From contig CAIQCK010000007.1 in the NCBI GenBank assembly GCA_903870275.1, positions 1-49,279 of the forward strand: a stretch of DNA of 49,279 nucleotides, read 5' to 3'. The notes below the pieces were generated by a model that saw only the letters and a program-made list of their open reading frames with translations, was not told the origin of the DNA and ran no database searches. Made by a program: the position numbers and the translations under genes. Shown in pieces: positions 35,236-43,509 of the stretch. Source of the stretch: an uncultured bacterium (lineage in GTDB: Bacteria; Verrucomicrobiota; Verrucomicrobiia; CAIQCK01). Each line of letters starts with the position of its first letter. The first letter of the stretch is position 1.

Positions 35236-35256
35236 TCAGCGACACCGAGTCGCGGC

Positions 35257-35535
35257 TTACCAGCCGTAATGGTTCATGTAGTTCTGGTAATTATAATAGT
35301 TGTTGTAGGGAGCGACGAATGGACCACCCCAACCACCCCAGTTATGATAATGATGGCCCCAGTGGTAGGCTTGGACCTGGCCGGTTTGTTGCGGCGCCTG
35401 CCCGGCTCCTGCGGGCGCGCCGACACCGGCTGCCTTCAGGGTTTCGGCAACCTTGTCCGCAGGGATCAAGTATGCCGTTGCTTGCTCATCCGGCACGTTA
35501 TAGAGCCGGCCGTCTATGCTTTTCATCAGTGGCAT
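35257..35535 (-). CDS. putative RiPP precursor peptide B, four YxN repeats
   Basis: 92 residues from ATG 35535, with AAAGGA upstream. The leader block is KSIDGRLYNVPDEQATAYLI then PADKVAETLKAAG, colinear with peptides A and C. A short linker leads to QVQAYHWGHHYHNWGGWGG and then YNN, YYN, YQN, YMN (residues 77-88) and HYGW. The last 15 residues are identical to those of peptide A, and the DNA is nearly identical too, so A and B are a recent tandem duplication. It is the shortest of the three and the best guess for the minimal precursor. No signal peptide, so export needs the ABC transporter. Confidence 0.8.
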   Translation of the reverse strand: MPLMKSIDGRLYNVPDEQATAYLIPADKVAETLKAAGVGAPAGAGQAPQQTGQVQAYHWGHHYHNWGGWGGPFVAPYNNYYNYQNYMNHYGW

Positions 35536-35570
35536 GTGTGTTTGTCCTTTCTCTGAGTTGGGCTGGGTTT

Positions 35571-35936
35571 CTACCAGCCAAAATAATTGCGGTAGTTGGC
35601 GTAGTTGTAATAGTTGTAGTAACCGCCCCACCACCCATGCGGGCCGTGGTGCCAGTGGTAGGCTTGCACCTGGCTTGGCCCTGGCTGAGCCGCCGAGGGT
35701 TGCTGGGGGCCGCCCATCGGCATGCCTTGTGGCGCACCACCGCCGGCGACGATGACGACCGCTGGCGCGCTGGCGCCCATGGAAGCGCAACTGGCGGCTG
35801 GCGCGGCAGCCTGGGGTTGCACGGCACCCGCGTCGCGCAAGGTTTCTTCCACCTTGTCGGCCGGCACGAGGAACTTTCCTGCCTCCTCGTCCGGTATCTG
35901 GTAGAAACGTCCATCTATGCTTCGCAGAATGACCAT
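35571..35936 (-). CDS. putative RiPP precursor peptide C, four YxN repeats
   Basis: 121 residues from ATG 35936 behind a strong AAAGGAG. The leader block is RSIDGRFYQIPDEEAGKFLV then PADKVEETLRDAG, very close to peptide A. An Ala/Pro/Gly/Gln-rich linker follows (one Cys at residue 50), then QVQAYHWHHGPHGWWGG and YYN, YYN, YAN, YRN at residues 106-117, ending YFGW. It is the first precursor after the radical SAM gene (110-bp gap) and is 35 bp from peptide B. The X residues differ from A and B while every Tyr and Asn in the triplets is kept, so Tyr and Asn are the constrained positions. Confidence 0.8.
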   Translation of the reverse strand: MVILRSIDGRFYQIPDEEAGKFLVPADKVEETLRDAGAVQPQAAAPAASCASMGASAPAVVIVAGGGAPQGMPMGGPQQPSAAQPGPSQVQAYHWHHGPHGWWGGYYNYYNYANYRNYFGW

Positions 35937-36045
35937 GCTGGTTCTCCTTTCTTGATCAGCCGGTTGAGTTGCTGGTTCTGGCATCAGGCCAACCTTCCTG
36001 GCCTTGCCTGAAATCTTCCTGCCTTTCGACGTTTTCATGGCTGTC

Positions 36046-37398
36046 TTATTCGATGGTTTGTGGAATGGGGGCCAAGTCCGTGCCGTCCGGTTGGACGAGA
36101 TTGAGACCGACCTGAGCGGAAAGTTCGATCATGGCTGCGGCTGGCTGGCCGGGCGCCGGCACGCCGGCGCGGGCCATGCCGCTGCACGGGTGATTGCCGG
36201 TGTGCATTGGCAGAAACGGCGGCGTGAGTTTTCCCTCGCGCGCCTCGGAGGCCATTTTTTCCGTGGCGGCCTGGAAACGCATGACCAGCCGCTGGACGAG
36301 GTCCGGATGACACCACAGGTATTGGTGGAGCAACTGGGTGGCGTGGCACTCAATCTCGCGGGTGGGGATGGAGTTCTTGTCAAAGGCCGTGCAGCCGAAC
36401 AAACAGATGAGTTTGGCCTGACAGCCGAAACAGCGCAGATACCACAAATCCTTCTCGTGGAACGTCCGCAAAATGGACGGGCACTGACTGAGGCTGCCGG
36501 GATCGTTGACGTTGCCGAGCTTGCCCAAGTCGGCGTCCGAGGAGCGGCCACAGGGCCACACGTCGCCGTTGGGGTCCACGCCGATCAGCGACACGCCGGC
36601 ACCGCAATTGTAAGTGTGACAGTTGCGCTCGGTCATATCGCGCTGGCCGGTGAAGAAGTAAAAGAGCTGGCGGATCAGGTCGGGGCCGAGAAGGCGCACG
36701 TTGCCGGATTGGTCGGCGCGTTCGAGCAACTGGCGTTTGGCGTTGTAGAGTTCGTCGCCCGTCAGGTTGTCCACGTTCATGCCGCGGCCGGTGGGGCACG
36801 TCGCGTTGAACATGACCGCGAACCCTTTCTGGTCGAAGTAATCCACCACTTCGTCCATGTGGGCGATGGTGTTCTTGTTGATTTGCGCGATCACGCCCGG
36901 CGGCGCCCCTTCGCGCATCAGGAGTTCGATGGTTTCCTCCACGCGCTTGCCGGCCTGGCGATGGACATCGCTGAGTCGCGGCGGCCCGTCGAGACTGGTG
37001 CCGATCTGGATACGATATTTCTTGACGAGCTGCAAAAACTCGGGCGTCAGCCGGGTGAGGTTGCTCTGCATGCCGATGGCGAGTCGTTTCAGGCGCGGGT
37101 TGGCCTCGCCGGCGCTGATGCAAAACTCGATCGCCTCTTCATACCACGGAATCGGCAACAACATCGGCTCGCCGCCGTGGAAGATCCACTGAAGCTCCGG
37201 CGACTCCGTGTCGCCGATCAGCAACGTGGCGGCGCGCTTGTGGGTCTCCATCGTCATCGTGGCGCCCGGTTGGGAGACCGGGATGGCGTCGGCGCAACAA
37301 TAGCTGCAACGCAGGTTGCAACTGCTGGTCACCTTGGCGATGACCATGCGGATTTGACGAAAGTCCGCCGCTGGTTTCCTTTGGACACCTTGCTGCAT
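36046..37398 (-). CDS. radical SAM/SPASM peptide maturase
   Basis: 450 residues from ATG 37398 (GGAG upstream); the next Met, residue 18, is an alternative. The radical SAM cluster motif CNLRCSYC gives Cys27, Cys31 and Cys34, followed by the SAM-binding HGGEPML and later GTSLDGP. The C-terminal SPASM region is NCGAGVSLIGVDPNGDVWPCG plus CFGCQAKLICLFGC and a last pair of cysteines, enough for auxiliary iron-sulfur clusters. Such enzymes make C-C, C-S or C-O crosslinks in ribosomal peptides. Three putative precursors with tandem Tyr-X-Asn cores follow on the same strand, so they are the obvious substrates. Divergent from a GT-C-type gene. Confidence 0.93.
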   Translation of the reverse strand: MQQGVQRKPAADFRQIRMVIAKVTSSCNLRCSYCCADAIPVSQPGATMTMETHKRAATLLIGDTESPELQWIFHGGEPMLLPIPWYEEAIEFCISAGEANPRLKRLAIGMQSNLTRLTPEFLQLVKKYRIQIGTSLDGPPRLSDVHRQAGKRVEETIELLMREGAPPGVIAQINKNTIAHMDEVVDYFDQKGFAVMFNATCPTGRGMNVDNLTGDELYNAKRQLLERADQSGNVRLLGPDLIRQLFYFFTGQRDMTERNCHTYNCGAGVSLIGVDPNGDVWPCGRSSDADLGKLGNVNDPGSLSQCPSILRTFHEKDLWYLRCFGCQAKLICLFGCTAFDKNSIPTREIECHATQLLHQYLWCHPDLVQRLVMRFQAATEKMASEAREGKLTPPFLPMHTGNHPCSGMARAGVPAPGQPAAAMIELSAQVGLNLVQPDGTDLAPIPQTIE

Positions 37399-37399
37399 C

Positions 37400-37414
37400 G
37401 TTGGACACTCCAAC
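37400..37414 (-). promoter_or_regulatory. hairpin enclosing the maturase ribosome-binding site
   Basis: On the minus strand GTTGGA-GTG-TCCAAC forms a 6-bp stem ending two bases before the ATG. The only Shine-Dalgarno-like sequence (GGAG) is partly in this stem, so initiation may be limited or regulated by folding. Confidence 0.4.
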
Positions 37415-37535
37415 TTCCGGCAAACTGCGCGAAAGTTCTTTGCCGCAACAGCCCTTGGTTGTGCTGCGAAGAATTCGGATCTATGAACCTCTATCGGTTG
37501 AGCTTTGAAGGGGAATCTGCTATCGCAACCCGTGT

Positions 37536-37549
37536 AAGTCAAGTGACTT
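37536..37549. promoter_or_regulatory. 14-bp dyad overlapping a -35-like element in the divergent intergenic region
   Basis: AAGTCA-AG-TGACTT is a perfect dyad. Its minus-strand bases include TTGACT (37537-37542), a plausible -35 of the RiPP operon, with a weak -10 (CAGATT) 17 bp on. It is the only clear palindrome of this size between the divergent starts apart from the hairpin next to the ATG. A repressor or activator site is possible. Confidence 0.35.
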
Positions 37550-37605
37550 CCTTGTCGAAACCGGCGTGGAGGGTTGCGTCGCTGGCGCAAGCGGATATAC
37601 TTGCG

Positions 37606-39129
37606 ATGAAAATCCAGTTCGCTGTGACCTCAACTTTCAAACCGAGTCCCGCTGTCCAACGCTGGCTGATGCCCGATTTCAGCTTCTGCCTCTGGCTGGC
37701 GTTGCTGCTGGTGCTGTTGGCGGAGCCGTCGCGCACGTCGCTGGTGGCCACCGACGGCGACGCGTGCATGCACTGGCGGGTCGGCGAAGACATGCTGCGG
37801 AGCGGGCGGATTGTTCGCACCGACACCTACTCGCACACGATGGCGGGCGCGCCGGTGATCACCAAGGAATGGCTGACGGAAATTTTCTTCGCGGCGGCGG
37901 GCCGGCTCGGCGGCCTCTTCGGTCTCGGCGTCGCGGGCGCGCTGGTGATCGCCACGACGTTCTGGCTGTTGCACCGCCGGTTGCTGCGGGACGGCAACGA
38001 CCTCCTGGTGGCGACCTTGGTGACGTTGCTGGCCGCGTGGGCGGGCGTCATCCACTGGCTCGCGCGGCCGCACGTGTTCACGTTCCTGATAGTCGTTTTG
38101 TGGAACGACGAATTGCGGCGGTTTGAAACCCACGGGCACGCAGGGCGGCTGGCCGCAGCGCTAGCCGTGCTGATGCTGTTCTGGGTGAACCTGCACGGCG
38201 CCTTTCTCGCCGGGTTCATCATTCTTGGCGCTTACTGGTTGGGTGCGGTGGTTGAGTTTGTCCGGCCGCCGGCAACCGTGCCGCGCGAAACATCGCAGCG
38301 GAGGATTGTTGTGCTGACGCTCGTTGGGTTGTTGGCGCTTGCCGTGTCGTTGATCAACCCGAATGGCTGGCATCTGCATCTGCACAATCTTCAATTCATG
38401 AGGTCGTCGTATCTGACCAGCCTGTTGTTCGAGCACCGGCCGATTAATTTCCATTCTCCCAGCGCGCTCGGATTCGTGGTCTGGCTCGGCGCGGTGGCCG
38501 CGGCGCTGGCGGTCCGCCAACGGCCGCGTTTGCCCGCGTCGGCGGTCATCCTCGTCACCGGCTGGACCTGCCTCGCACTTTACGCCGTGCGGAACATCCC
38601 GCTGATGGCCCTCGTCACTGCGCCCATCGTCGCCCCGGCGTTTTCCGCGTGTGTCCGCAGAGGTTGGCAAGATTTGTCGCGACGGCTGGGCGCTGTGAAC
38701 GCCGCCAGCAATGGCTGGCCGGTCGTGGCGATGGCGGCGATGATTGCCATCGTATGTGTGCCGCGTCCGACGGCAATGCCGCCGAACCGGTGGCCGGTGA
38801 ACGCGGTCAAGTTCATCCAGCAACATCCGGAACAGTTTGGCGGCAACATGCTCAACCAGCATGTCTGGGGCGGCTATCTCATGCACGCGTTGCCGGACCA
38901 CAAGGTTTACGTGGACGGACGGACGGATTTCTACGGCGAGGCATTCATTCGCGACTTCCTGGACATGGCGGAACTGCGCCCCGGCTGGCGCGAAAAGCTG
39001 GACGCGAGCCGCGTGAACTGGACGCTGCTGTCCACCGACACTCCGCTCACCCAGGCGCTGGCGCTGCTGCCGGGGTGGAGGCGGATTTACAGCGATGCGC
39101 TCGTGACGATTTTCCGCCGCGACTCATGA
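37606..39129 (+). CDS. GT-C-type polytopic membrane protein
   Basis: 507 residues from ATG 37606. About ten hydrophobic helices occupy residues 20-400, starting with FCLWLALLLVLLAEPS. The first external loop has the DGDACMHWRVGEDMLR segment, reminiscent of the catalytic acidic loop of GT-C glycosyltransferases. The C-terminal ~110 residues are soluble (NMLNQHVWGGYLMHALPDHK, YVDGRTDFYGEAFIRDFLDM). The pattern fits polyprenyl-phosphate-dependent transferases of the PMT/ArnT superfamily, but acceptor and donor are unknown. Its stop overlaps the start of the next GT-C gene as ATGA. Divergent from the radical SAM gene. Confidence 0.75.
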   Translation: MKIQFAVTSTFKPSPAVQRWLMPDFSFCLWLALLLVLLAEPSRTSLVATDGDACMHWRVGEDMLRSGRIVRTDTYSHTMAGAPVITKEWLTEIFFAAAGRLGGLFGLGVAGALVIATTFWLLHRRLLRDGNDLLVATLVTLLAAWAGVIHWLARPHVFTFLIVVLWNDELRRFETHGHAGRLAAALAVLMLFWVNLHGAFLAGFIILGAYWLGAVVEFVRPPATVPRETSQRRIVVLTLVGLLALAVSLINPNGWHLHLHNLQFMRSSYLTSLLFEHRPINFHSPSALGFVVWLGAVAAALAVRQRPRLPASAVILVTGWTCLALYAVRNIPLMALVTAPIVAPAFSACVRRGWQDLSRRLGAVNAASNGWPVVAMAAMIAIVCVPRPTAMPPNRWPVNAVKFIQQHPEQFGGNMLNQHVWGGYLMHALPDHKVYVDGRTDFYGEAFIRDFLDMAELRPGWREKLDASRVNWTLLSTDTPLTQALALLPGWRRIYSDALVTIFRRDS

Positions 39130-40829
39130 ACCGCATCGCTTCATCGCCGTCATCCGCATGGGGCGCGTGGTTGCACCAACAAATGGAGGCTCACCCGTTT
39201 GTTGTGCTGGGACTGCTCGCACTCGCGTTGCGGCTGGCAACGATGTCTTTCGTGCCCGCGCCGGGTTATTTCGACACCTACTATCATTATGGAGTCGCCA
39301 GCCGGCTTTACCACGGCCACGGTTTCACAGAGACCATTACATGGTATTACTTCACCCTCCCGGCGGCTTTGGAGCATCCGACGAGTTCTTTCTGGATGTC
39401 GCTCCATGCCGTCTTCATCTGGCTGTCGTTCCTGGTGTTTGGCGAAAACCTGCGCGCGGCGCAAGTTCCTGCGATGCTTTTCAGCAGCGCTCTGGCGATG
39501 CTCGCCGCCTGGTTCGCGTGGGATCTGACGCGGTCGCGGCGTTATCTTTGGTGGACGGGTTTGTTCACCCTCTTCGGCGGCTTCTGGTTTCCTTATTGGG
39601 TGGGCGTTGACTATTTCGCGCTCTACGGACTGGCTGGCGCGGGGTCGTTGGTGATGACGTATCGCGCGGTACGCGACGATCCGCGGTGGTTTGTGCCGGC
39701 CGGCGTGTGCGGCGCGCTGGCTTACCTGACGCGCGCACACGGCCAATTGTTCGTCTTGACGATGGTGTTGTGCTGGGCCTGTGCCGTGTGGCGCGGCCGC
39801 GTTCGCGCCGTGCGCAGCAGTCTTTGGCTCGCCGCCGGACTGTTGGCGGCGTTACTGACGGTATCGCCGTGGGTGTTGCTTTTGCAACGGCACCAAGGCA
39901 CACCGCTTTCCGGAGGCTTTTCGAAGCTCTTGTTTCTGCGCGAACTCAACGATGTTTACCTCTGGGACTCGCAACGTTTGAACTGGCGCTACTACCTGAA
40001 CCTCGCCGATCCGTCGGCAGCGTGGGGATTATGGCCGCTGGTGATATCCAAACTGACGGCGCTGTGGTTGAACCTTGGTCTTTGGGCGCGACCGGCGTTT
40101 TTTTTCATGACCCCTCTGCTTCTGTTGGGATTGTTCGGACGACGCGACGGCGCGTCAAAGCCGCTGCTTGGCTTTCGCGTGGAATTCTGGCCGTTCTGGA
40201 TTTACAGCGTGATGCTTTACTCGTTGATCTCGCTGGTCTTCACCTTCCAGGGGTATCTCGGCACCACATTCCACGCCGCCACCGCACTGTTGCCGTTCGT
40301 CCTGCCGCCTGCGCTGGTCGGCCTCGACAACGCGCTGGATTGGCTTGGCCACCGGTGGCGGCCCGAGGCGCGCGAGGAACGCCGCCGGATTTATCCCGCC
40401 CTGGCGTTTGCCATCGTCGTAGGCCTCAGCGTTGTCTGGATGGTGGGCACCACGCGATTGTGGCGGGACTACCACCATGCGCATGTGGCCGTCGCCGCAG
40501 CTGTCGCGCCGCAAGTGCCGGCCGGAGCAGCGGTGATGATCGTGGACCAACCGGCTTATTATCACCTCACCGGCCAGCCTGCGGTGGCGATTCCGAGCGA
40601 AGGCCCGGCGGCTGCGGCCATGGCCGCGCGCCGCTATCGGGTGGCGTTCCTCATTTTGGAAGCCCGTGTTGTGCCGCCGTCGTTCATCCGTTTCTATGAA
40701 ATCAACGGCGCCGGTTCCGCCGACTGGACGCTCGCGTCCCAGCCGCTGCCCGGCGTGAAACTATTCAAGCTGTCCGCGCGGCAAAACAACCGCACCGCAT
40801 CCGCCGCGCCGGGGACGGCTAGTAACTGA
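39126..40829 (+). CDS. GT-C-type glycosyltransferase (PMT/ArnT-like membrane protein)
   Basis: 567 residues from ATG 39126, overlapping the previous gene by four bases. About eleven membrane helices. The first luminal loop contains APGYFDTYYHYGVASRLYHGHGF, with the acidic and aromatic residues seen after helix 1 in PMT-type enzymes. YLTRAHGQLFVL follows helix 6. The C-terminal part has a soluble segment (AAVMIVDQPAYYHLTGQPAVAIP). Likely transfers a sugar from a lipid carrier to a glycan, lipid or protein on the outer face of the inner membrane. It is cotranscribed with the preceding GT-C gene. Its last 11 bases overlap the end of the convergent glycoside hydrolase gene. Confidence 0.78.
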   Translation: MNRIASSPSSAWGAWLHQQMEAHPFVVLGLLALALRLATMSFVPAPGYFDTYYHYGVASRLYHGHGFTETITWYYFTLPAALEHPTSSFWMSLHAVFIWLSFLVFGENLRAAQVPAMLFSSALAMLAAWFAWDLTRSRRYLWWTGLFTLFGGFWFPYWVGVDYFALYGLAGAGSLVMTYRAVRDDPRWFVPAGVCGALAYLTRAHGQLFVLTMVLCWACAVWRGRVRAVRSSLWLAAGLLAALLTVSPWVLLLQRHQGTPLSGGFSKLLFLRELNDVYLWDSQRLNWRYYLNLADPSAAWGLWPLVISKLTALWLNLGLWARPAFFFMTPLLLLGLFGRRDGASKPLLGFRVEFWPFWIYSVMLYSLISLVFTFQGYLGTTFHAATALLPFVLPPALVGLDNALDWLGHRWRPEAREERRRIYPALAFAIVVGLSVVWMVGTTRLWRDYHHAHVAVAAAVAPQVPAGAAVMIVDQPAYYHLTGQPAVAIPSEGPAAAAMAARRYRVAFLILEARVVPPSFIRFYEINGAGSADWTLASQPLPGVKLFKLSARQNNRTASAAPGTASN

Positions 40830-43425
40830 ACACGCGCGTATCGCCGCGCTTCAGCGGCAGCATGAGCCGGGGCCTCTGCCCAACCGTTTCGCCGCTCAAC
40901 GCATCCTTCACCGGCCCCGTCCCGCCGAGGTCGAGCCACAGCGGCCGATCCTGCGACGCGTGCACGGCGACGAAGCCGCCGTTTGCATAAACGTTGCAGT
41001 CGGTGTCCGTGAAAAGGTGAACCTCCGCCTCGCGCGCGACCAGCCGCAACAGCTCGGAGGTCAATCCCGGCGCTCCGACAAAAATGTCCGGCCCGTCCGG
41101 CGTGCGGCGCATCGCCACCGCCACGGAGCCGTCGGGATATGTCGCGAGAATCTCATCCTTGGCCGCGTCGGCGACGGCGAACAATGGTGTCACCGGTTTT
41201 TCCACGCCGAACGGCTGCTCCAAACCGATCCGGCGGCCCAGTTCCGTCGGCGTCGCCCACGCTTTCGCCGGCGCGACTTTCTTGAACTCGAATCCGGTCA
41301 ATTGCCGCATCGCCTCCAGCGACTCGTGGTCGCCGTCGAACCAGCCCGGCGCGTAACACCACACGCGCGCCGCGGGCCGTGCCGTCCGCCGGAGCCGTGC
41401 GCGCTCGTCGCGCGTAAGGCGCCACGCGTCCAGAAACACAACCATCTTCGCGCGCACGCGTCCGCGCACCACGTCGTCGAGCAGGTATTGGCCGTAAGGC
41501 GCGCCCATGCGGCCCAGCGGCGCACGCGCTTCGTAGATGCCCGGCCGCGTCACGAGCGTGCCGCCGGCGGCGACGCGCAGCATCGCGCGCTCGTCAATAA
41601 CGGCGGCGACCTCCGGCCGGAACGGCGTCGGCTTTTTCAAGAATGCCTCGTCGAGGGCGTGCAGCCGTTTCATCTCTGCCCACATGCCGGCGTCGTTGAA
41701 CCAGCCAGTGGCTCCGAGATCCATCCACCAGGTGCCGAAATTCCGCATCGCCTCCTGTGCGACGTTGCGGACCAGTTCCTTGTTCGTGTCCACCAGCGTG
41801 TCAACCGCGTCATACCAGCCGGGCGCGTTGCCGGTGCCGAGGTAGGTGCGCGTATCGTCTTCGTAGAGCCACATCTTTCGCGCGAGCGCGACGCTCTCGG
41901 CGGCGGTCATCGCCGGCGCGCTCTGGCCGACGCCGCGGTCGAAATAGGAGATCGGCGAGCAGAGGACGTCAATGTCCGGGCAGTTCAGCGCGCGGCGGAG
42001 CGCATAGTGTCCCGCCACGGACGGACCGGTCGAGACCGCGGCGAACTCGAATATGTAGCCATAGAAAAACACCACGAGTTTGCGACCGTGCGACGCGCTA
42101 CGCACCGCATGAGCGAGGTCGCAAACGCAGTCGGCCATCGCCTCCTGCTGAAACTCGGCCCAATCAATCAGCGCGTGCTCCGTCGCCGGGTCGCGGAAGA
42201 TTCCCGCCGGCGCGGCGTGGCGCGCGGCGGGCGTCGGCACGGCGGTCGTCTCACGTGTCACCGCCGGATCGTTCCACGCGCGGCGCAACGCGGCGTCGTT
42301 TTCATAGCGTTTCTTGAGCCAGAACCGCCACGCGGCGAGGTCGGCCGGCGCGTAACCGTTCAGAGGCCGTTTCCACGTCGCCTCGTAAAACCACTCGCCG
42401 GTGTTCTGGCCGCACGGATGATAGCCGGCGACGTGGTCGCCAAGTTTTTCCTCGATGTGCGCCACCAGCGCCGCGAGCCGCTCCGCCGCGTCGCGCCGAT
42501 ACTGCGGCGACGCCGGGACGGCGTGGCTGCGCGAACCGTCCTCCCATTGCATGACGTCGTCGGGATGCGCCTCGCGCCACCACGCCGGCGGGTCCATGCC
42601 AATGCGCGGCAGCAACAGCGCGTTCGGGTTGGCGCGCAGGACCGTCTCGCATGCCGCGTCCACGCCGGACCAATCCACCGCGACGCCGGGTTTCGGCCAC
42701 GGCGTACCGATGGGAAAACTGACGAAGTTCACGCCCGCGTTCGCCGCCAACTTGATCTGACTTTCAAACACATCCGCCGGCCCGCCGAGATGAACGAACG
42801 TCTGGCCGGGCTGGTAAAAACCAATGATCAAATTGCGCGCCGGCTCCGACTGCGCCCAGAAGCTGACGCGGTACCGGTGGCCCTTTGCAAGCGCGAGGTT
42901 CGCGTGATGGTAGATATGGAAGTCAGGCCAGTGACCGTTGGGCGGCGCATGGAGCCTCACGCACAACGCCGCCGAGCCATCGCGGCCCGCGCCCGGAGCG
43001 ACCTCGATGCGGGCAACGGTGTTCGTGGCGTCCGCCGGCCAGAACGTCCAGTCGCGCTTGAAGCTGGCCGGTCCGCTTTCGAAATCGCAGCGCGGCACGA
43101 TATCGCGGCCCGCGTCGAGATCGGTGACCTGGATGTCGTCGAGGATAATTTCACCGGCCGTTGGACCGAAACGGAAGTGCATCGTGCCGGTGCTCGCGTT
43201 GTCGCGGGCGGTGAAGTCAAAATGGATTTCCTTCCACGCCGGCGCGACTGGAATCGGCGCGGAGCCGGGCGCGCCCCAGAACATCCGCGCCCGCACCGGT
43301 TCGCCGTTGACGACCAGCCGCGGCGCGCCGCCCGCCGGGTCCACGCGGACGGTGAGCGGTGAAGCGAACGTTGAAACGGATGCGGCAATGATGACGACAG
43401 AGACAGCGAAGGTTCGGGATGTCAT
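40819..43425 (-). CDS. secreted GH42-like glycoside hydrolase
   Basis: 868 residues from ATG 43425 with signal peptide FAVSVVIIAASVSTFASP. An N-terminal beta-sandwich (residues ~50-190, carbohydrate-binding-like: IHFDFTARDNASTGTMHFRFG, IILDDIQVTDLDAG) precedes a TIM-barrel region. The barrel shows NAGVNFVSFPIG, LLPRIGMDPPAWW, HVAGYHPCGQNTGEWFYE (candidate acid/base Glu) and PDIDVLCSPISYFDRG. A Rossmann-like C-terminal domain resembling the GH42 trimerisation domain follows (KMVVFLDAWRLTRDERARL). Family GH42 enzymes cleave beta-galactosides, but divergent secreted relatives are common in Verrucomicrobia and have unknown substrates. Confidence 0.78.
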   Translation of the reverse strand: MTSRTFAVSVVIIAASVSTFASPLTVRVDPAGGAPRLVVNGEPVRARMFWGAPGSAPIPVAPAWKEIHFDFTARDNASTGTMHFRFGPTAGEIILDDIQVTDLDAGRDIVPRCDFESGPASFKRDWTFWPADATNTVARIEVAPGAGRDGSAALCVRLHAPPNGHWPDFHIYHHANLALAKGHRYRVSFWAQSEPARNLIIGFYQPGQTFVHLGGPADVFESQIKLAANAGVNFVSFPIGTPWPKPGVAVDWSGVDAACETVLRANPNALLLPRIGMDPPAWWREAHPDDVMQWEDGSRSHAVPASPQYRRDAAERLAALVAHIEEKLGDHVAGYHPCGQNTGEWFYEATWKRPLNGYAPADLAAWRFWLKKRYENDAALRRAWNDPAVTRETTAVPTPAARHAAPAGIFRDPATEHALIDWAEFQQEAMADCVCDLAHAVRSASHGRKLVVFFYGYIFEFAAVSTGPSVAGHYALRRALNCPDIDVLCSPISYFDRGVGQSAPAMTAAESVALARKMWLYEDDTRTYLGTGNAPGWYDAVDTLVDTNKELVRNVAQEAMRNFGTWWMDLGATGWFNDAGMWAEMKRLHALDEAFLKKPTPFRPEVAAVIDERAMLRVAAGGTLVTRPGIYEARAPLGRMGAPYGQYLLDDVVRGRVRAKMVVFLDAWRLTRDERARLRRTARPAARVWCYAPGWFDGDHESLEAMRQLTGFEFKKVAPAKAWATPTELGRRIGLEQPFGVEKPVTPLFAVADAAKDEILATYPDGSVAVAMRRTPDGPDIFVGAPGLTSELLRLVAREAEVHLFTDTDCNVYANGGFVAVHASQDRPLWLDLGGTGPVKDALSGETVGQRPRLMLPLKRGDTRVFSY

Positions 43426-43509
43426 GACCGCGATATTATCCGCAAACCGCCGCCAACGGAAGTTGCGAATCTGAAAACGGAGTTTCAAATCTGCGGGCGA
43501 ACGCCGGAA

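Noticed and set aside
35937..36038. N-terminal extension of precursor C to the ATG at 36038
   Set aside because: It would add 34 residues not shared by precursors A and B, whereas the ATG at 35936 has a strong AAAGGAG and aligns with their starts.
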